In this document: positions 44,119 through 53,400 of the stretch, one piece after another
How positions within the stretch are numbered: the stretch's first letter is position 1
Layout of the letters: each line of letters opens with the position of its first letter
The notes under the pieces: generated by a model
Seen by the model: only the letters and a program-made list of their open reading frames with translations
Told to the model about the DNA's origin: nothing
Database searches by the model: none
Source of the DNA: Haliea sp.
Lineage (GTDB): Bacteria > Pseudomonadota > Gammaproteobacteria > Pseudomonadales > Halieaceae
Assembly: GCA_016704305.1 (NCBI GenBank)
Contig: JADJAL010000036.1
Span: 5,793-69,792 of the forward strand
Direction of reading: 5' to 3'
Length of the DNA: 64,000 nucleotides
Program-made: the position numbers and the translations under genes

Positions 44119-44143
44119 TTTGTCCAGGCAAATGCAGGACAAA
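44119..44143. promoter_or_regulatory. Inverted repeat between the sigma factor and MerR genes
   Basis: TTTGTCC and GGACAAA form perfect 7-base arms with an 11-base spacer, midway between the two divergent starts. It is a candidate operator for the MerR/LitR-like regulator. Confidence 0.5.
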
Positions 44144-44222
44144 ACCTGGGCAGGTCTTCGATGTGCGCGCATCCATGTACGTGCAGCCAGCGTATGTAGC
44201 TAAAAGCGATGAGAGTTAGGTC

Positions 44223-45197
44223 ATGGGTGCCATCGAGTTACAGCGCAGGCCGTTATACGGGATAGGCACCGTAGCCAGGATGACGGGCGTGAAGCCGGAT
44301 ACGCTGCGAATCTGGGAACGGCGCTATCAATTGGGCGCCAGCCTCAAATCGCCAACTGGCAGGCGGCTGTTCACGCAGACCGATCTGGAGCATTTGCAGT
44401 TGATTGCGGCACTGGTGGCGTCCGGTACGCGTATTGGCGAGATAGCGACCTTAGGGCGCCGGACGCTGGAAATGCTCCTTCGCACGCGTGGCAAAGTTGC
44501 CCAGAACACTATTCCAATGCGTAAGCCGCGTATTGTGTTCGTGGGCGAGGCGTTGTGCGATTGGCTGGATGAGCACCAGGGCTGCCTCGTGCATGTTGAT
44601 GCCCTGCTGGCGCATTGTGCGCTCGCCCGCATGGACTTGAGCCTGGTGGATGCACCGGGCGGCGTCGATGGTCTTGTTGTTGAATACGGTGGTCTTGCCG
44701 ACGCGAACAGGGAGAGACTAGCGGCGCTCGCAGCTGCACTTGAGCCCGCGAATGTTTTGGTATTGCATCGATACAGCAATACGCACTTGCAGGAGGAATT
44801 GGAACAGCAGGGTTATGCGACAGCGAGATTCCCCCCCGACCCTGCATTCCTGGCCTTGCACCTGACTTTGCGCGCCACAGCGAAGGACACCGGCCTCGGC
44901 TCGGAAGACCTCGGGCAACTGGTGGCCGGAAAGCCGCGCCTGTTCAGTGAGGTTGAGTTGTCCGAGGCGCGCCAGCGGCGCAGTGCGCTGGACTGCGAGT
45001 GCCCACGCCATATCACCGACCTGGTGCGCGCGCTCGCCGCCTTCGAGGAATACTCGGCAAGTTGCTCCGTGGAGAACTGGCAGGACGCCTCCGTGCACGC
45101 CTGCATCCATGTCTATACAGGACAGGCGCGCTGGCTGATGGAAACGGCACTCGGCCTCGTGCTGGACGGGTCCGCGCCTGGCTGGCCTCGGCCTTAG
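44223..45197 (+). CDS. MerR family regulator, LitR/PplR-like, without a recognisable B12 motif
   Basis: 324-residue transcription regulator. Residues 10-75 are a MerR winged helix (YGIGTVARMTGVKPDTLRIWERRY, then the R-R-L-F-T wing). LitR and CarH use a C-terminal cobalamin domain as light sensor, marked by DxHxxG. Here the Rossmann-like C-terminal part (IVFVGEALCDWLDEH onward) has no such motif, so it resembles class II LitR/PplR proteins that need a separate photosensor. It is divergent from a sigma factor and upstream of folE and a BLUF gene. No strong ribosome site is seen before ATG 44223. Confidence 0.83.
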   Translation: MGAIELQRRPLYGIGTVARMTGVKPDTLRIWERRYQLGASLKSPTGRRLFTQTDLEHLQLIAALVASGTRIGEIATLGRRTLEMLLRTRGKVAQNTIPMRKPRIVFVGEALCDWLDEHQGCLVHVDALLAHCALARMDLSLVDAPGGVDGLVVEYGGLADANRERLAALAAALEPANVLVLHRYSNTHLQEELEQQGYATARFPPDPAFLALHLTLRATAKDTGLGSEDLGQLVAGKPRLFSEVELSEARQRRSALDCECPRHITDLVRALAAFEEYSASCSVENWQDASVHACIHVYTGQARWLMETALGLVLDGSAPGWPRP

Positions 45198-45301
45198 CAG
45201 TAAGGTACGATGTTTTTAACGTTTGAAGAGCATTGCCCTGTTTTCTGTCCCCACGGTCTTCAGGCGCAACCCAGCCGATTAAAACCTACACACGGTACTT
45301 C

Positions 45302-46015
45302 ATGAGCAATCTTCCGCCTGAGCCTGAACATGCCACGCAGCAACCGGTTTCGACCCGGATCCGCGAGCGGATTAAACTGTCCCGGCAGCGTTTTCACGCG
45401 AATGACAATATCTCCGCATTTCTTGAACCGGGTGATCTGGAATCCTTGATCGATGAGGTCACGGACAAGATGAAAGGTGTGCTTGAGAGTCTGGTGATCG
45501 ATACCGAGAGCGATCACAACACGCAGGACACGGCTCGCCGGGTGGCCAAGATGTACCTGACCGAAGTCTTTCGTGGACGCTACATGCCTGCGCCGGCGCT
45601 CACCGAGTTTCCTAACATCGAACGGCTCAACGAGTTGATGATTGTTGGTCCGATTACGGTTCGCAGTGCTTGCAGTCACCACCTATGCCCGATCATGGGG
45701 CGGCTGTGGATCGGCCTGATGCCGAATGAGCATTCCAACCTCATCGGGCTTTCGAAGTATGCGCGTCTGGCCGAATGGGTCATGAGCCGTCCGCAGATAC
45801 AGGAAGAGGCAATCACGCAAATGGCTGAATTGCTGATACGCCGGGTCAGCCCTGACGGGCTCGCTGTGGTGATGGAAGCAGACCACTTCTGCATGCACTG
45901 GCGTGGCGTGAAAGATTCTGAAACCAAAATGATCAACAGCGTAATGCGCGGCTCCTTCCTCAAGGATGCAGCGCTGCGCCGTGAATTCCTGTCCTTAATC
46001 AACCTGAAGAACTGA
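45302..46015 (+). CDS. folE: GTP cyclohydrolase I FolE
   Basis: Converts GTP to 7,8-dihydroneopterin triphosphate. 237 residues from ATG 45302; the frame is open from 45233 but homology starts later. Zinc and catalytic motifs are SACSHHLCPIMGRLWIG near residue 122 and the late HFCMHWRGVKD. The usual CEHH is CSHH here, with Cys and His ligands kept. Presence in a LitR-type cluster is common, since pterin antenna cofactors (MTHF or 6,7-dimethyl-ribityllumazine-like) support photolyases and cryptochromes. BLUF begins seven bases after its stop. Confidence 0.93.
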   Translation: MSNLPPEPEHATQQPVSTRIRERIKLSRQRFHANDNISAFLEPGDLESLIDEVTDKMKGVLESLVIDTESDHNTQDTARRVAKMYLTEVFRGRYMPAPALTEFPNIERLNELMIVGPITVRSACSHHLCPIMGRLWIGLMPNEHSNLIGLSKYARLAEWVMSRPQIQEEAITQMAELLIRRVSPDGLAVVMEADHFCMHWRGVKDSETKMINSVMRGSFLKDAALRREFLSLINLKN

Positions 46016-46022
46016 GGCTACA

Positions 46023-46445
46023 ATGCTCGTACGTTTGCTTTATGCCAGTCGCGCGGCGACACCCCCGATCTCCTCTGTAATGGATTCGATACTCGCCCAG
46101 TCGCGTGCACACAATCCCGCGCTGGGTATTACCGGCATGCTCTGCTACAGCGAGGATTTATTCATGCAGGTGCTCGAGGGCGGCAGGGATGAAGTATGCG
46201 AGCTGTATAACACCATCGTAAATGATGACCGCCACGTCAACGTCCGGATACTCTGTTTCGACGAAATCTCCGAGCGTCGCTTCGGGAGCTGGACCATGGG
46301 CCATGTGAACGTGGCGACGATCAATCCCTCATTGTTGCTCAAATACGCCAAGCTTCCGCTACTCAACCCGTTTAACTGCTCCGGACAAGCGTCCATGGCC
46401 CTGTTTAACGAACTGATGGCGACGGCATCGGTGGTCGGGCACTAA
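46023..46445 (+). CDS. BLUF-domain blue-light sensor
   Basis: 140-residue stand-alone FAD-binding blue-light receptor. Tyr7, Asn31, Gln49, Trp90 and Met92 fall at exactly the spacing of AppA Tyr21, Asn45, Gln63, Trp104 and Met106 (offset 14), so the photocycle residues are complete. The stretch LYASRAATP at the start and FMQVLEGGRDEV are family hallmarks. About 45 C-terminal residues form the usual capping helices with no output domain, so it must signal through a partner. The neighbouring LitR-like regulator without its own chromophore motif is the obvious candidate. Confidence 0.93.
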   Translation: MLVRLLYASRAATPPISSVMDSILAQSRAHNPALGITGMLCYSEDLFMQVLEGGRDEVCELYNTIVNDDRHVNVRILCFDEISERRFGSWTMGHVNVATINPSLLLKYAKLPLLNPFNCSGQASMALFNELMATASVVGH

Positions 46446-46494
46446 CGCGAACCGGTCCCGCCAGGGTTGGCCGCGTTTAACGTCCGCAGCGTGC

Positions 46495-48072
46495 TCAGTT
46501 AGCGCAGTCATGCTGCCCGCCGCCAACGTTGCCATTGCGGATATCTGCCGCACGCTCGGTTATCGCCCGCTTTTGCAAATCACTGAGGCGCGCCACGTTC
46601 TTCACCTGTAACGCCATGCGCGGGTTTCTCGCCAACGTTCTCTCATGGTGCATCAGGAAGTCCCAATACAGGGTGGTGAAAGGGCACGCGCGTTCGCCAC
46701 TGCGCTGTGCGGGGTCGTAACGGCAGCCCCGGCAATACGGGCTCATGCGCTGGATGTACTTGCCGGTTGCGATATAGGGTTTGCTGCCCATCACGCCGCC
46801 ATCGGCGTACTGGCTCATACCGAGGGTGTTGGGCAGCTCCACCCATTCCACCGCGTCGACATACACCGCCAGGTACCAGGCGTGTACCTGTTGCGGCTGC
46901 ACACCCAGCAGCAGCGCGTACAGGCCGGTGACCATCAGGCGCTGGATGTGGTTGGCGTAGCCGTGCGTGAGCGTCTGCGCCAGTGCGTCGCGCAGGCAGG
47001 CCATGTCGGTGGCGCCGGTCCAGAACCATGCGGGCAGGTCCTCCGTCGCGCCCAGCGTGTTGCGCTGTGCATAGCCCGGCATCTGGGTCCAGTAGATGCC
47101 GCGCACATACTCGCGCCAACCCAGTATCTGGCGAATGAAGCCTTCCACGCTCGGCAGCGGAGCGTGTCCGTCGCGGAGTGCCGCTTCAGCCGCCGCCACC
47201 ACTTCGCGCGGGTTAAGCAGCTTGAGGTTCAGCGCTGCCGACAGGTGCGCATGGTACAACCATGGATCGCCCGGCCACATCGCGTCCTGGTAACGGCCGA
47301 ACAGCGGCAGGCGCTGCTGGATAAAGGCGTGCAAGGACTCCAGCGCCTGCGCGCGCGTGACGGGCCAGGCAAAGCTGTCCAGTTGGCCAGGGTGATCCGC
47401 GAAGCGGGTGTTGACGAGTGCGATCACCTCGCGCGTGACGGCGTCGCGCTCGAACGAAACGCGCGGTGGTACGGCGCCCGGGCCGGTCGCGCCGAAGGCC
47501 TCGCGGTTGTCAGCGTCGAAGTTCCACTGTCCGCCAACCGGTTTGTCACCTTTGCCGTCCTCCTGCATCAGCACACGGTGACGCTTGCGTTGCTCGCGGT
47601 AGAAATACTCCATGCGCAGCGCTTTTCGCCCATTGGCATGTGCTGCGAAATCGCCGGGAGTGCTGAAGAAATGGCGATCCTCGCGGATGTCCAAAGGCAA
47701 GCCATTAGCCTTTGCCACGACCCTGATAGACTCCAGCACGCGCCAGTCACCCGGCGTTGTCATCACCAGGCGGCTCGGCTTCAGGCGCTCGATATCCCGC
47801 TGCAGTTGAGCGTCCAAACTGCCGGCGTTTCCCGGCGCATCCAGATGCATGTAATGCAGCGGACGGCCGGCATCTTGCAACGCCAGCGCGAAGTGGCGCA
47901 TCGCCGCCAGAAACAGCGCCGTGCGCGGTTTGCTCGACCACACATGGGTAGATTCCCCGGCCACCTCGGCCATCCATACCGCGTCAACAGCCGTATCAAA
48001 ATCATCGAACGCGGACGCCTCCAGGTCGAGCTGGTCGCCCAGCACGATGACCAGTGTTCTCAGGGCAGTCAT
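46495..48072 (-). CDS. phrB: Iron-sulfur bacterial photolyase/cryptochrome (FeS-BCP, PhrB/CryB type)
   Basis: 525-residue flavoprotein of the (6-4) photolyase / FeS-BCP class. Cys359, Cys447, Cys450 and Cys463 show the same 88-3-13 spacing as the [4Fe-4S] ligands of Agrobacterium PhrB (350, 438, 441, 454). Other motifs are VIVLGDQL at the start, GFIRQILGWREYVRG in the FAD domain and HIQRLMV. It repairs (6-4) photoproducts or acts as a photoreceptor. It converges on the BLUF gene with 49 bases between stops. Its own promoter must lie in 48073-48300. Confidence 0.93.
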   Translation of the reverse strand: MTALRTLVIVLGDQLDLEASAFDDFDTAVDAVWMAEVAGESTHVWSSKPRTALFLAAMRHFALALQDAGRPLHYMHLDAPGNAGSLDAQLQRDIERLKPSRLVMTTPGDWRVLESIRVVAKANGLPLDIREDRHFFSTPGDFAAHANGRKALRMEYFYREQRKRHRVLMQEDGKGDKPVGGQWNFDADNREAFGATGPGAVPPRVSFERDAVTREVIALVNTRFADHPGQLDSFAWPVTRAQALESLHAFIQQRLPLFGRYQDAMWPGDPWLYHAHLSAALNLKLLNPREVVAAAEAALRDGHAPLPSVEGFIRQILGWREYVRGIYWTQMPGYAQRNTLGATEDLPAWFWTGATDMACLRDALAQTLTHGYANHIQRLMVTGLYALLLGVQPQQVHAWYLAVYVDAVEWVELPNTLGMSQYADGGVMGSKPYIATGKYIQRMSPYCRGCRYDPAQRSGERACPFTTLYWDFLMHHERTLARNPRMALQVKNVARLSDLQKRAITERAADIRNGNVGGGQHDCAN

Positions 48073-48425
48073 AGGCAGTTGCTCGACTGCGGCAAATGAT
48101 GCAGGAGTTGTACTTTCTTCATGGGCAATGCCTTGACTGCAGTCGGGTAAGTTCGATGCAAGCGCCTGTGTGGCCAGGTCTGCGACGACCCAGTTAGTAA
48201 TACGTCACCATAGTGCACTCCGTATCATTCATGGTGACTGAAAATTGATACAAGTCGGCAAGAGGGCGAAAGGATCCAACCAGGTTTCAATGAGTTTTTC
48301 GTCTTTGATGTTGATCAGCCTGGCAGAGACATTGAATCCGCCATGATCTGAACGCATGCCTTTCGCGTATGTTGGTGGCACCCCTCCTCCACCAGCCAAC
48401 GTTCGACCCCGGAGCTTCACAGAAG
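48073..48425. promoter_or_regulatory. Divergent control region with perfect palindrome (phrB / SDR)
   Basis: The 353 bases between the divergent photolyase and SDR starts contain GTCACCAT (48204-48211) and ATGGTGAC (48231-48238), perfect 8-base inverted arms 19 bases apart. This is suitable for a dimeric regulator. No gene fits here. Confidence 0.5.
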
Positions 48426-49424
48426 ATGGCCCGCAGTAAACCGATCCTTGTAGTAACAGGCGCCACGGGGTTTGTGGGCCGGCACTTTGTTGAACGCATT
48501 GCACAGGAGCAAAAATTTCTTATCAGGTGCCTGGTGCGCAATAGCAGCAACATTTCCACCCTCCAGTCGCTGGGTGAAGATGTCAGCTTTTGCTACGGCG
48601 ATATTACCGATGAAAAGACCTTACCTGATGCGTTCAAGGATGCCTGGGGTGTTGTGAACCTGGCCGGCTATCGTGAATTCTGGAATCGGGACAGCAACTA
48701 TTTTTATCAGGTGAATGAACGAGGGGCCATGAACGTATTCCGCGCCAGCCTGGATGCGGGGGTAAAAAAGGTACTCCATGTCAGTACGCCCCTGGCCTAC
48801 GGCGTGCCTGATCGCATTCCGTTTAACGAGCAGTCAACGCCGGGACAGCACCCCAGTGATTACGCAAGAAGCAAGTACCTTGGCGACCAGGCGGGATGGC
48901 ATCTGCATGACAAGGAACAGCTACCGCTAACCATAGTCCATCTGGCGGCGGTCATAGGTGCGGGTGACGACAAGGAGACGATGGAGGTAAGGCGAGCTGT
49001 AGAAGGGAAGTTGCCGGCGCTGGTCGGCGCCAATACGACGTATACCTATGTCTATGTGAAGGATGCAGCAGAAGCCATCGCTCGTGCGCTGCTAAAAAAT
49101 GATTCCATAGGGCGCAGCTACCTCATAGGAAACCAGCGCGCCACCACGCGGGACTACTTTACGATCATCGGCAGGCTTGCCGGTATGTCCGTTCCGCGCT
49201 GGAACATACCGGAGTCCTTTTTACAGCCGCTGGCGGTGGGTATGGACATGGTTTCTCGCAGGACCGGCAAGCGCCCGATGTTGCCGCTGGATGTATTGAA
49301 GACCACCGCGGCCGGGTCTCTGTTGTTTGATCCTGGCCGCGGCATCGAAGAGTTAGGCATGGCGTATACTCCTCTGGAAACCGCGCTTGCCGAAGCCATT
49401 GCGGAGATTCGCGCCTTGCCATGA
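48426..49424 (+). CDS. NAD(P)-dependent epimerase/dehydratase (extended SDR)
   Basis: 332-residue Rossmann-fold oxidoreductase. The nucleotide-binding motif VTGATGFVGRHF lies near residue 9. The active-site Tyr and Lys appear as SDYARSKYLGD (YxxxK) near residue 140, and NLAGYREFW is an NNAG-like segment. ATG 48426 is chosen over ATG 48369 because the Rossmann fold starts right after it. SDRs of this kind recur in LitR-controlled light clusters, usually with unknown substrate. The stop overlaps the next small gene (ATGA). Confidence 0.87.
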   Translation: MARSKPILVVTGATGFVGRHFVERIAQEQKFLIRCLVRNSSNISTLQSLGEDVSFCYGDITDEKTLPDAFKDAWGVVNLAGYREFWNRDSNYFYQVNERGAMNVFRASLDAGVKKVLHVSTPLAYGVPDRIPFNEQSTPGQHPSDYARSKYLGDQAGWHLHDKEQLPLTIVHLAAVIGAGDDKETMEVRRAVEGKLPALVGANTTYTYVYVKDAAEAIARALLKNDSIGRSYLIGNQRATTRDYFTIIGRLAGMSVPRWNIPESFLQPLAVGMDMVSRRTGKRPMLPLDVLKTTAAGSLLFDPGRGIEELGMAYTPLETALAEAIAEIRALP

Positions 49425-49621
49425 TGCGTCGCGCCAAGGAACAGCCCACCTCGTGGTGGCGCACCGTGGATAAGATGCGCTCGTCAAACAATGACAAGAC
49501 GCCGACCTATGTTATCTGGCTTGGGCGAGCGGGCCTGCTGCCCTTCATGGGATTGCCGGTGGTGATGTTTCTGGACGCTCAACAAATGGCCTCGCTATTG
49601 CTCGCGGCGATGCAGCTTTGA
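49421..49621 (+). CDS. Short DUF3429-like membrane protein, probably truncated
   Basis: 66 residues. The N-terminal half is basic and disordered, and the second half begins with a helix TYVIWLGRAGLLPFMGLPVVMF that resembles the first helix of DUF3429 proteins (about 140-160 residues, LGxAGLLPF). The remaining helices are missing: the frame stops 40 bases before dps. Translationally coupled to the SDR (ATGA overlap). It may be a relic or a reduced form; the DUF3429 similarity is a weak call. Confidence 0.45.
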   Translation: MMRRAKEQPTSWWRTVDKMRSSNNDKTPTYVIWLGRAGLLPFMGLPVVMFLDAQQMASLLLAAMQL

Positions 49622-49660
49622 ATCTATACATCCACTTAACAGTTTTTACAGGAGCTCGAA

Positions 49661-50158
49661 ATGGCAAACAAAAAGGCAGTGAAGAACGCAAAAATTGATA
49701 TCGGTATATCGGAGGTCAATCGTCAGAAAATTGCAAATGGCTTGTCAGCGTTGTTGGCAGACAGCTATACCCTGTACCTGATGACCCATAATTTCCACTG
49801 GAACGTAAAAGGGCCGATGTTCAATACGCTGCACCTGATGTTCATGACCCAATACACCGAACAATGGGCCGCACTGGACCAGATCGCCGAACGTATCCGT
49901 GCACTTGATTTCCCAGCCCCGGGTACTTGCAAGCAATTCACCAGGCTGGCATCCATCAAGGAAATAGAAGGCGTGCCCAAGGCCACGGATATGATTCGAT
50001 ATCTGGTGGCTGCGCAGGAGGCTACGGCCCGAACAGCGCGCAAGCTTTTTCCGATTGTCGAGAAGGCGAATGACCAGCCGACAGCGGACCTGTTGACCCA
50101 GCGCCTGGATGTTCATGAAAAGACCGCATGGATGTTGCGCAGTTTGCTGGAAGATTAG
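49661..50158 (+). CDS. dps: Dps family DNA-protecting ferritin
   Basis: 165-residue dodecameric mini-ferritin that oxidises and stores iron using peroxide and binds DNA. Ferroxidase ligands are seen in HNFHWNVKGPMFNTLH (two His) and LDQIAERI (Asp, Glu), the standard intersubunit site. A Lys-rich N-terminal tail (MANKKAVKNAK) would bind DNA. AGGAG precedes ATG 49661. It follows the light cluster on the same strand, consistent with protection from photo-oxidative stress, but may have its own promoter in the 40-base gap. Confidence 0.93.
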   Translation: MANKKAVKNAKIDIGISEVNRQKIANGLSALLADSYTLYLMTHNFHWNVKGPMFNTLHLMFMTQYTEQWAALDQIAERIRALDFPAPGTCKQFTRLASIKEIEGVPKATDMIRYLVAAQEATARTARKLFPIVEKANDQPTADLLTQRLDVHEKTAWMLRSLLED

Positions 50159-50300
50159 GTTCGAATGCTTGGGTATCAGGAGTACCGGTGGGTTCGAATC
50201 GCCTGCTCCATCTGTAGCCGGATGCCATCGATGCCCCGTTCTTCGCCGTCGTTTTTTCCTTAATGGAAACCTGCACAAACGCCACATCTTTAAACTAGGG

Positions 50301-50322
50301 CTGTCGGGCATACGTCCGACAG
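50301..50322. terminator. Hairpin downstream of dps
   Basis: CTGTCGG-GCATACGT-CCGACAG is a perfect 7-base stem, 143 bases after the dps stop. No T tract, so it may be a terminator or a regulatory dyad. Confidence 0.35.
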
Positions 50323-50382
50323 ACTGCTAGAATCCTCTACAGTCGAATCTGCATGACCGTGGTCAACGCCCTCATCTGTCCG

Positions 50383-50398
50383 CGCGGGTACACCCGCG
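50383..50398. promoter_or_regulatory. Tight palindrome before the autotransporter gene
   Basis: CGCGGGT-AC-ACCCGCG is a perfect 16-base palindrome 59 bases before the start codon. It could be an operator or a 5' leader hairpin that affects translation. Confidence 0.4.
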
Positions 50399-50456
50399 TG
50401 ACCGGTGACGGCGTTGAGTCCTCGCGAACCCTGCTTCCATCAGGAGACTGTTCATT

Positions 50457-53400
50457 ATGTACACATTGGTTTGCTTTAACCGCCGCTTGCACCTTCGACT
50501 TACCGGCGCCATTTGCCTGCTTGGCGGTGCGGTAGTCGCGCTGCCAGCGCAGTCGCAGGGGGGGTGCTCCTATAGCAATAACAACTCCGTCGCCACATGC
50601 ACCGGGGATCTGTCTGGCGGCGTGCAGATCAATGGTCCCGTTGAACTCATCGTCGAATCACTCACCGGGAATATCGGCTCTACTTCCAGTACGGCCGTGG
50701 GTGTTTCTCTTATCAATAACGGTGCTTCCCAAGGCGGAGGACAGAGCGGGGATGACGGCGGTTTCGCAACCATCTCCTTCGATGGTGGTTCCTTCGATAT
50801 CTACTCCCAGACCGTGGGCATCGTGGCAGGTGCGCAGGGCGGCAATGGCGGCAGCGGCAACCCGGCAGGCGGCGACGGCGGTACGGGCGGCGGGGGTATC
50901 GAACTGAACTTTTTGAGCGGCTCTGTGCTCACCGATGGCGATGATGCGGTGGGCTTATGGGCCTACAGCGCTGGGGGAAATGGCGGTATCGGCGCCAATG
51001 TTGGCGGCTTTTTTCACTCCGGACGCCAGGTGGGCGGTGCCGGTGGTGCCGGTGGCGATGCGGGCACCGTGGCAATTAACGTCACCCAGGGCGCGTTTAC
51101 GCAAGGTGGGACTGCCTCCGGATTCGGCGGCGTTGGCGTCATTCTTGCGGATAGCCAGGGGGGCGACGGCGTCTCCGGCGGCGAAGGCACGGCGTATTTT
51201 AACGTTGGCCAGGGCGGTGCGGGCGGGGCGGGTGGCTCCGGCGAGGCGACCGCGATCAATCTGGGTGCAGTCACGATCAACATGACCGGTGGCACCGGGG
51301 CCGCTGTTCTCGCGCAAAGTTTTGGGGCTGAAGGCGGTAGCGGCGGCGAAGGCTGGTCCGATGTCGCCGACGGCGACGGTGGCGCGGCCGGTGCGGGCGG
51401 CAACGGCGGCGACATTACGATCACCTCCGGTTCTACGAGCTTTCCCGGCGCGTTGCAGATCACCACCGCCCAGGCACAGCAGCATGGCGTGCAGGCCAAC
51501 AGCGTGGCAGGCGACGGTGGCATGGGTGGGTTTGGCGACGCCTCCGGTGGCAGTGCCGGCAAGGGCTACGGCGGCGCCGGCGGCCAGGGCGGCACCGGTG
51601 GCAACGTGTCCATTGATCTTGCGGGGGCCAGCATCGAGACAGCAGGTAAGGAGGCGCTGGGTGTTTTTGCCCGCAGTTACGGCGGTGCCGGCGGCGCGGG
51701 TGGCAGCGGCAACGGTGCCAGCGGTCGCGGCGGCTCGGGTGCCGGCAGTGGCCCGGGCGGACAGGTCGATGTCATGTTCTCCGGCACATTGGCCACCGCC
51801 GGCCAGGACGCCAACGGACTCTTCGCGCAAAGCGTCGGTGGCTTCAGTGGCAATGGGGGCGCGGCAGCGGGCTTCGTGGCTTACGGGGCCGGCTCCGAGA
51901 GCGCAGGTGCCGGCGGCGACGTGCACCTCGATACCCAGGGTACTACATCCAGCATCAAGACCACTGGCGATTGGGCGAGTGGCCTTACCGCACAGAGCGT
52001 GGGTGGGGGCGGTGGCAAAGGCTCCGCCGCCACCGGCATTGTCGCCATTGGCGGCACCGGGTCCGCGGGCGGCGATGGCGGCACGGTGACCATCGCCAAC
52101 ACGGCGGGGGTGACAACCGCAGGCCAGGGCGCGAGCGCCATTTCCGCCGCGAGCCATGGCGGGGGCGGCGGCGACGGCGGCGGCGCGGGCGGCATCGTGG
52201 GCATCGGCGGCAGTTCCGGGCAGGGCGGCACGGGCGGGCAAGTGGACGTCAGTAACAGCGGCGCCCTGGTCACCGGCGGCACGCAGGCGGACGGTATCCA
52301 TGCGAGCAGCGTCGGCGGCGGTGGCGGCTCGGCCCACTCGACCGGCGGGCTGGTCGCGATCGGCGGCAGCGGTGGCAATGGTGGCAATGGTGGCATCGTC
52401 GCGTTGCTGAACGGCGGCGGCGTCGCGACCACCGGGGATGATGCCGACGGCGTGTTTATCCAGAGCATCGGCGGCGGTGGCGGCGCGGGTTCCAACGCGA
52501 TTTCCGTGTCGGCCCTGTTCAGCCTGGCGATCGGCGGCACCGGCGGCGGGGGTGGCGACGGCATGGCCGCAAGCTACACCGATGCCGGTGTCAGCAATGA
52601 TTACACGATCGCGACGCAAGGCCATCGCGCCCGGGGCTTGTTTGTGCAGAGTGTCGGCGGCGGTGGCGGCGATGGCGGCAACGCGATTTCGGCCAGCATT
52701 TCGCCGAGCTTCGACATCAGCATCGGGGCGAGCGGGTCCGGCGGCAACGGCGGCACGGGCGGTGGCGCCAGCGCCACGCTTGGCGGCGATGTGACGACGG
52801 CGGGCGACCTGGCCGCAGCGGTGGTCGTGCGCTCCGCTGGTGGCGGTGGCGGTGCTTCGGGTACCACGGTATCGGCGGCCGATGGCGCGGTGGTGACGGT
52901 CAACGTGGCGGTCGGCGGTTCCGGCGGCAAGGGCGGCAGTGCGGGAGCGACCAGCGCCACGAGCACTGGCGCGCTGGCCACGTTCGGCGCGTTGTCGCAC
53001 GGCCTGGTCGCGCATTCCGTCGGTGGCGGCGGCGGTGCGGCAGGTACCACGGTTGCATCCAGCGGTGCCTCCTCGGTGTCGATCACCAATGGCATCGGCG
53101 GCAAGGGTGGCGTGGCAGGCGACGGCGGCACTGTGCAGACCACAACAGGCGGCAGCATCCAGACCGGCGGCGACGGCGCGGTCGGCCTGTCCGCGATGAG
53201 TATCGGCGGTGGCGGCGGCGATGCCGGCACTACCGTCAGCGCCAACGCCGTGTCCGGGGGCAGCATCACCGTCGGTGTCGGCGGCAGTGGCGGGGCGAGC
53301 GGCGCAGGCGGCGCCGTCACCGTGAACAACACAGCCGATATCGCCACCAAGGGTGCTATCAGCGAGGGCATCTTCGCGCATTCGATCGCGCTGGGCGGCG

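Noticed and set aside
46645..48099. 484-codon plus-strand ORF opposite phrB
   Set aside because: Antisense shadow; the photolyase strand has all four Fe-S cysteines at the right spacing.
50190..50215. tRNA-like T-arm (GGTTCGAAT) after dps
   Set aside because: The flanking bases do not form a T stem and no matching acceptor strand (TGGAGCA) lies upstream.
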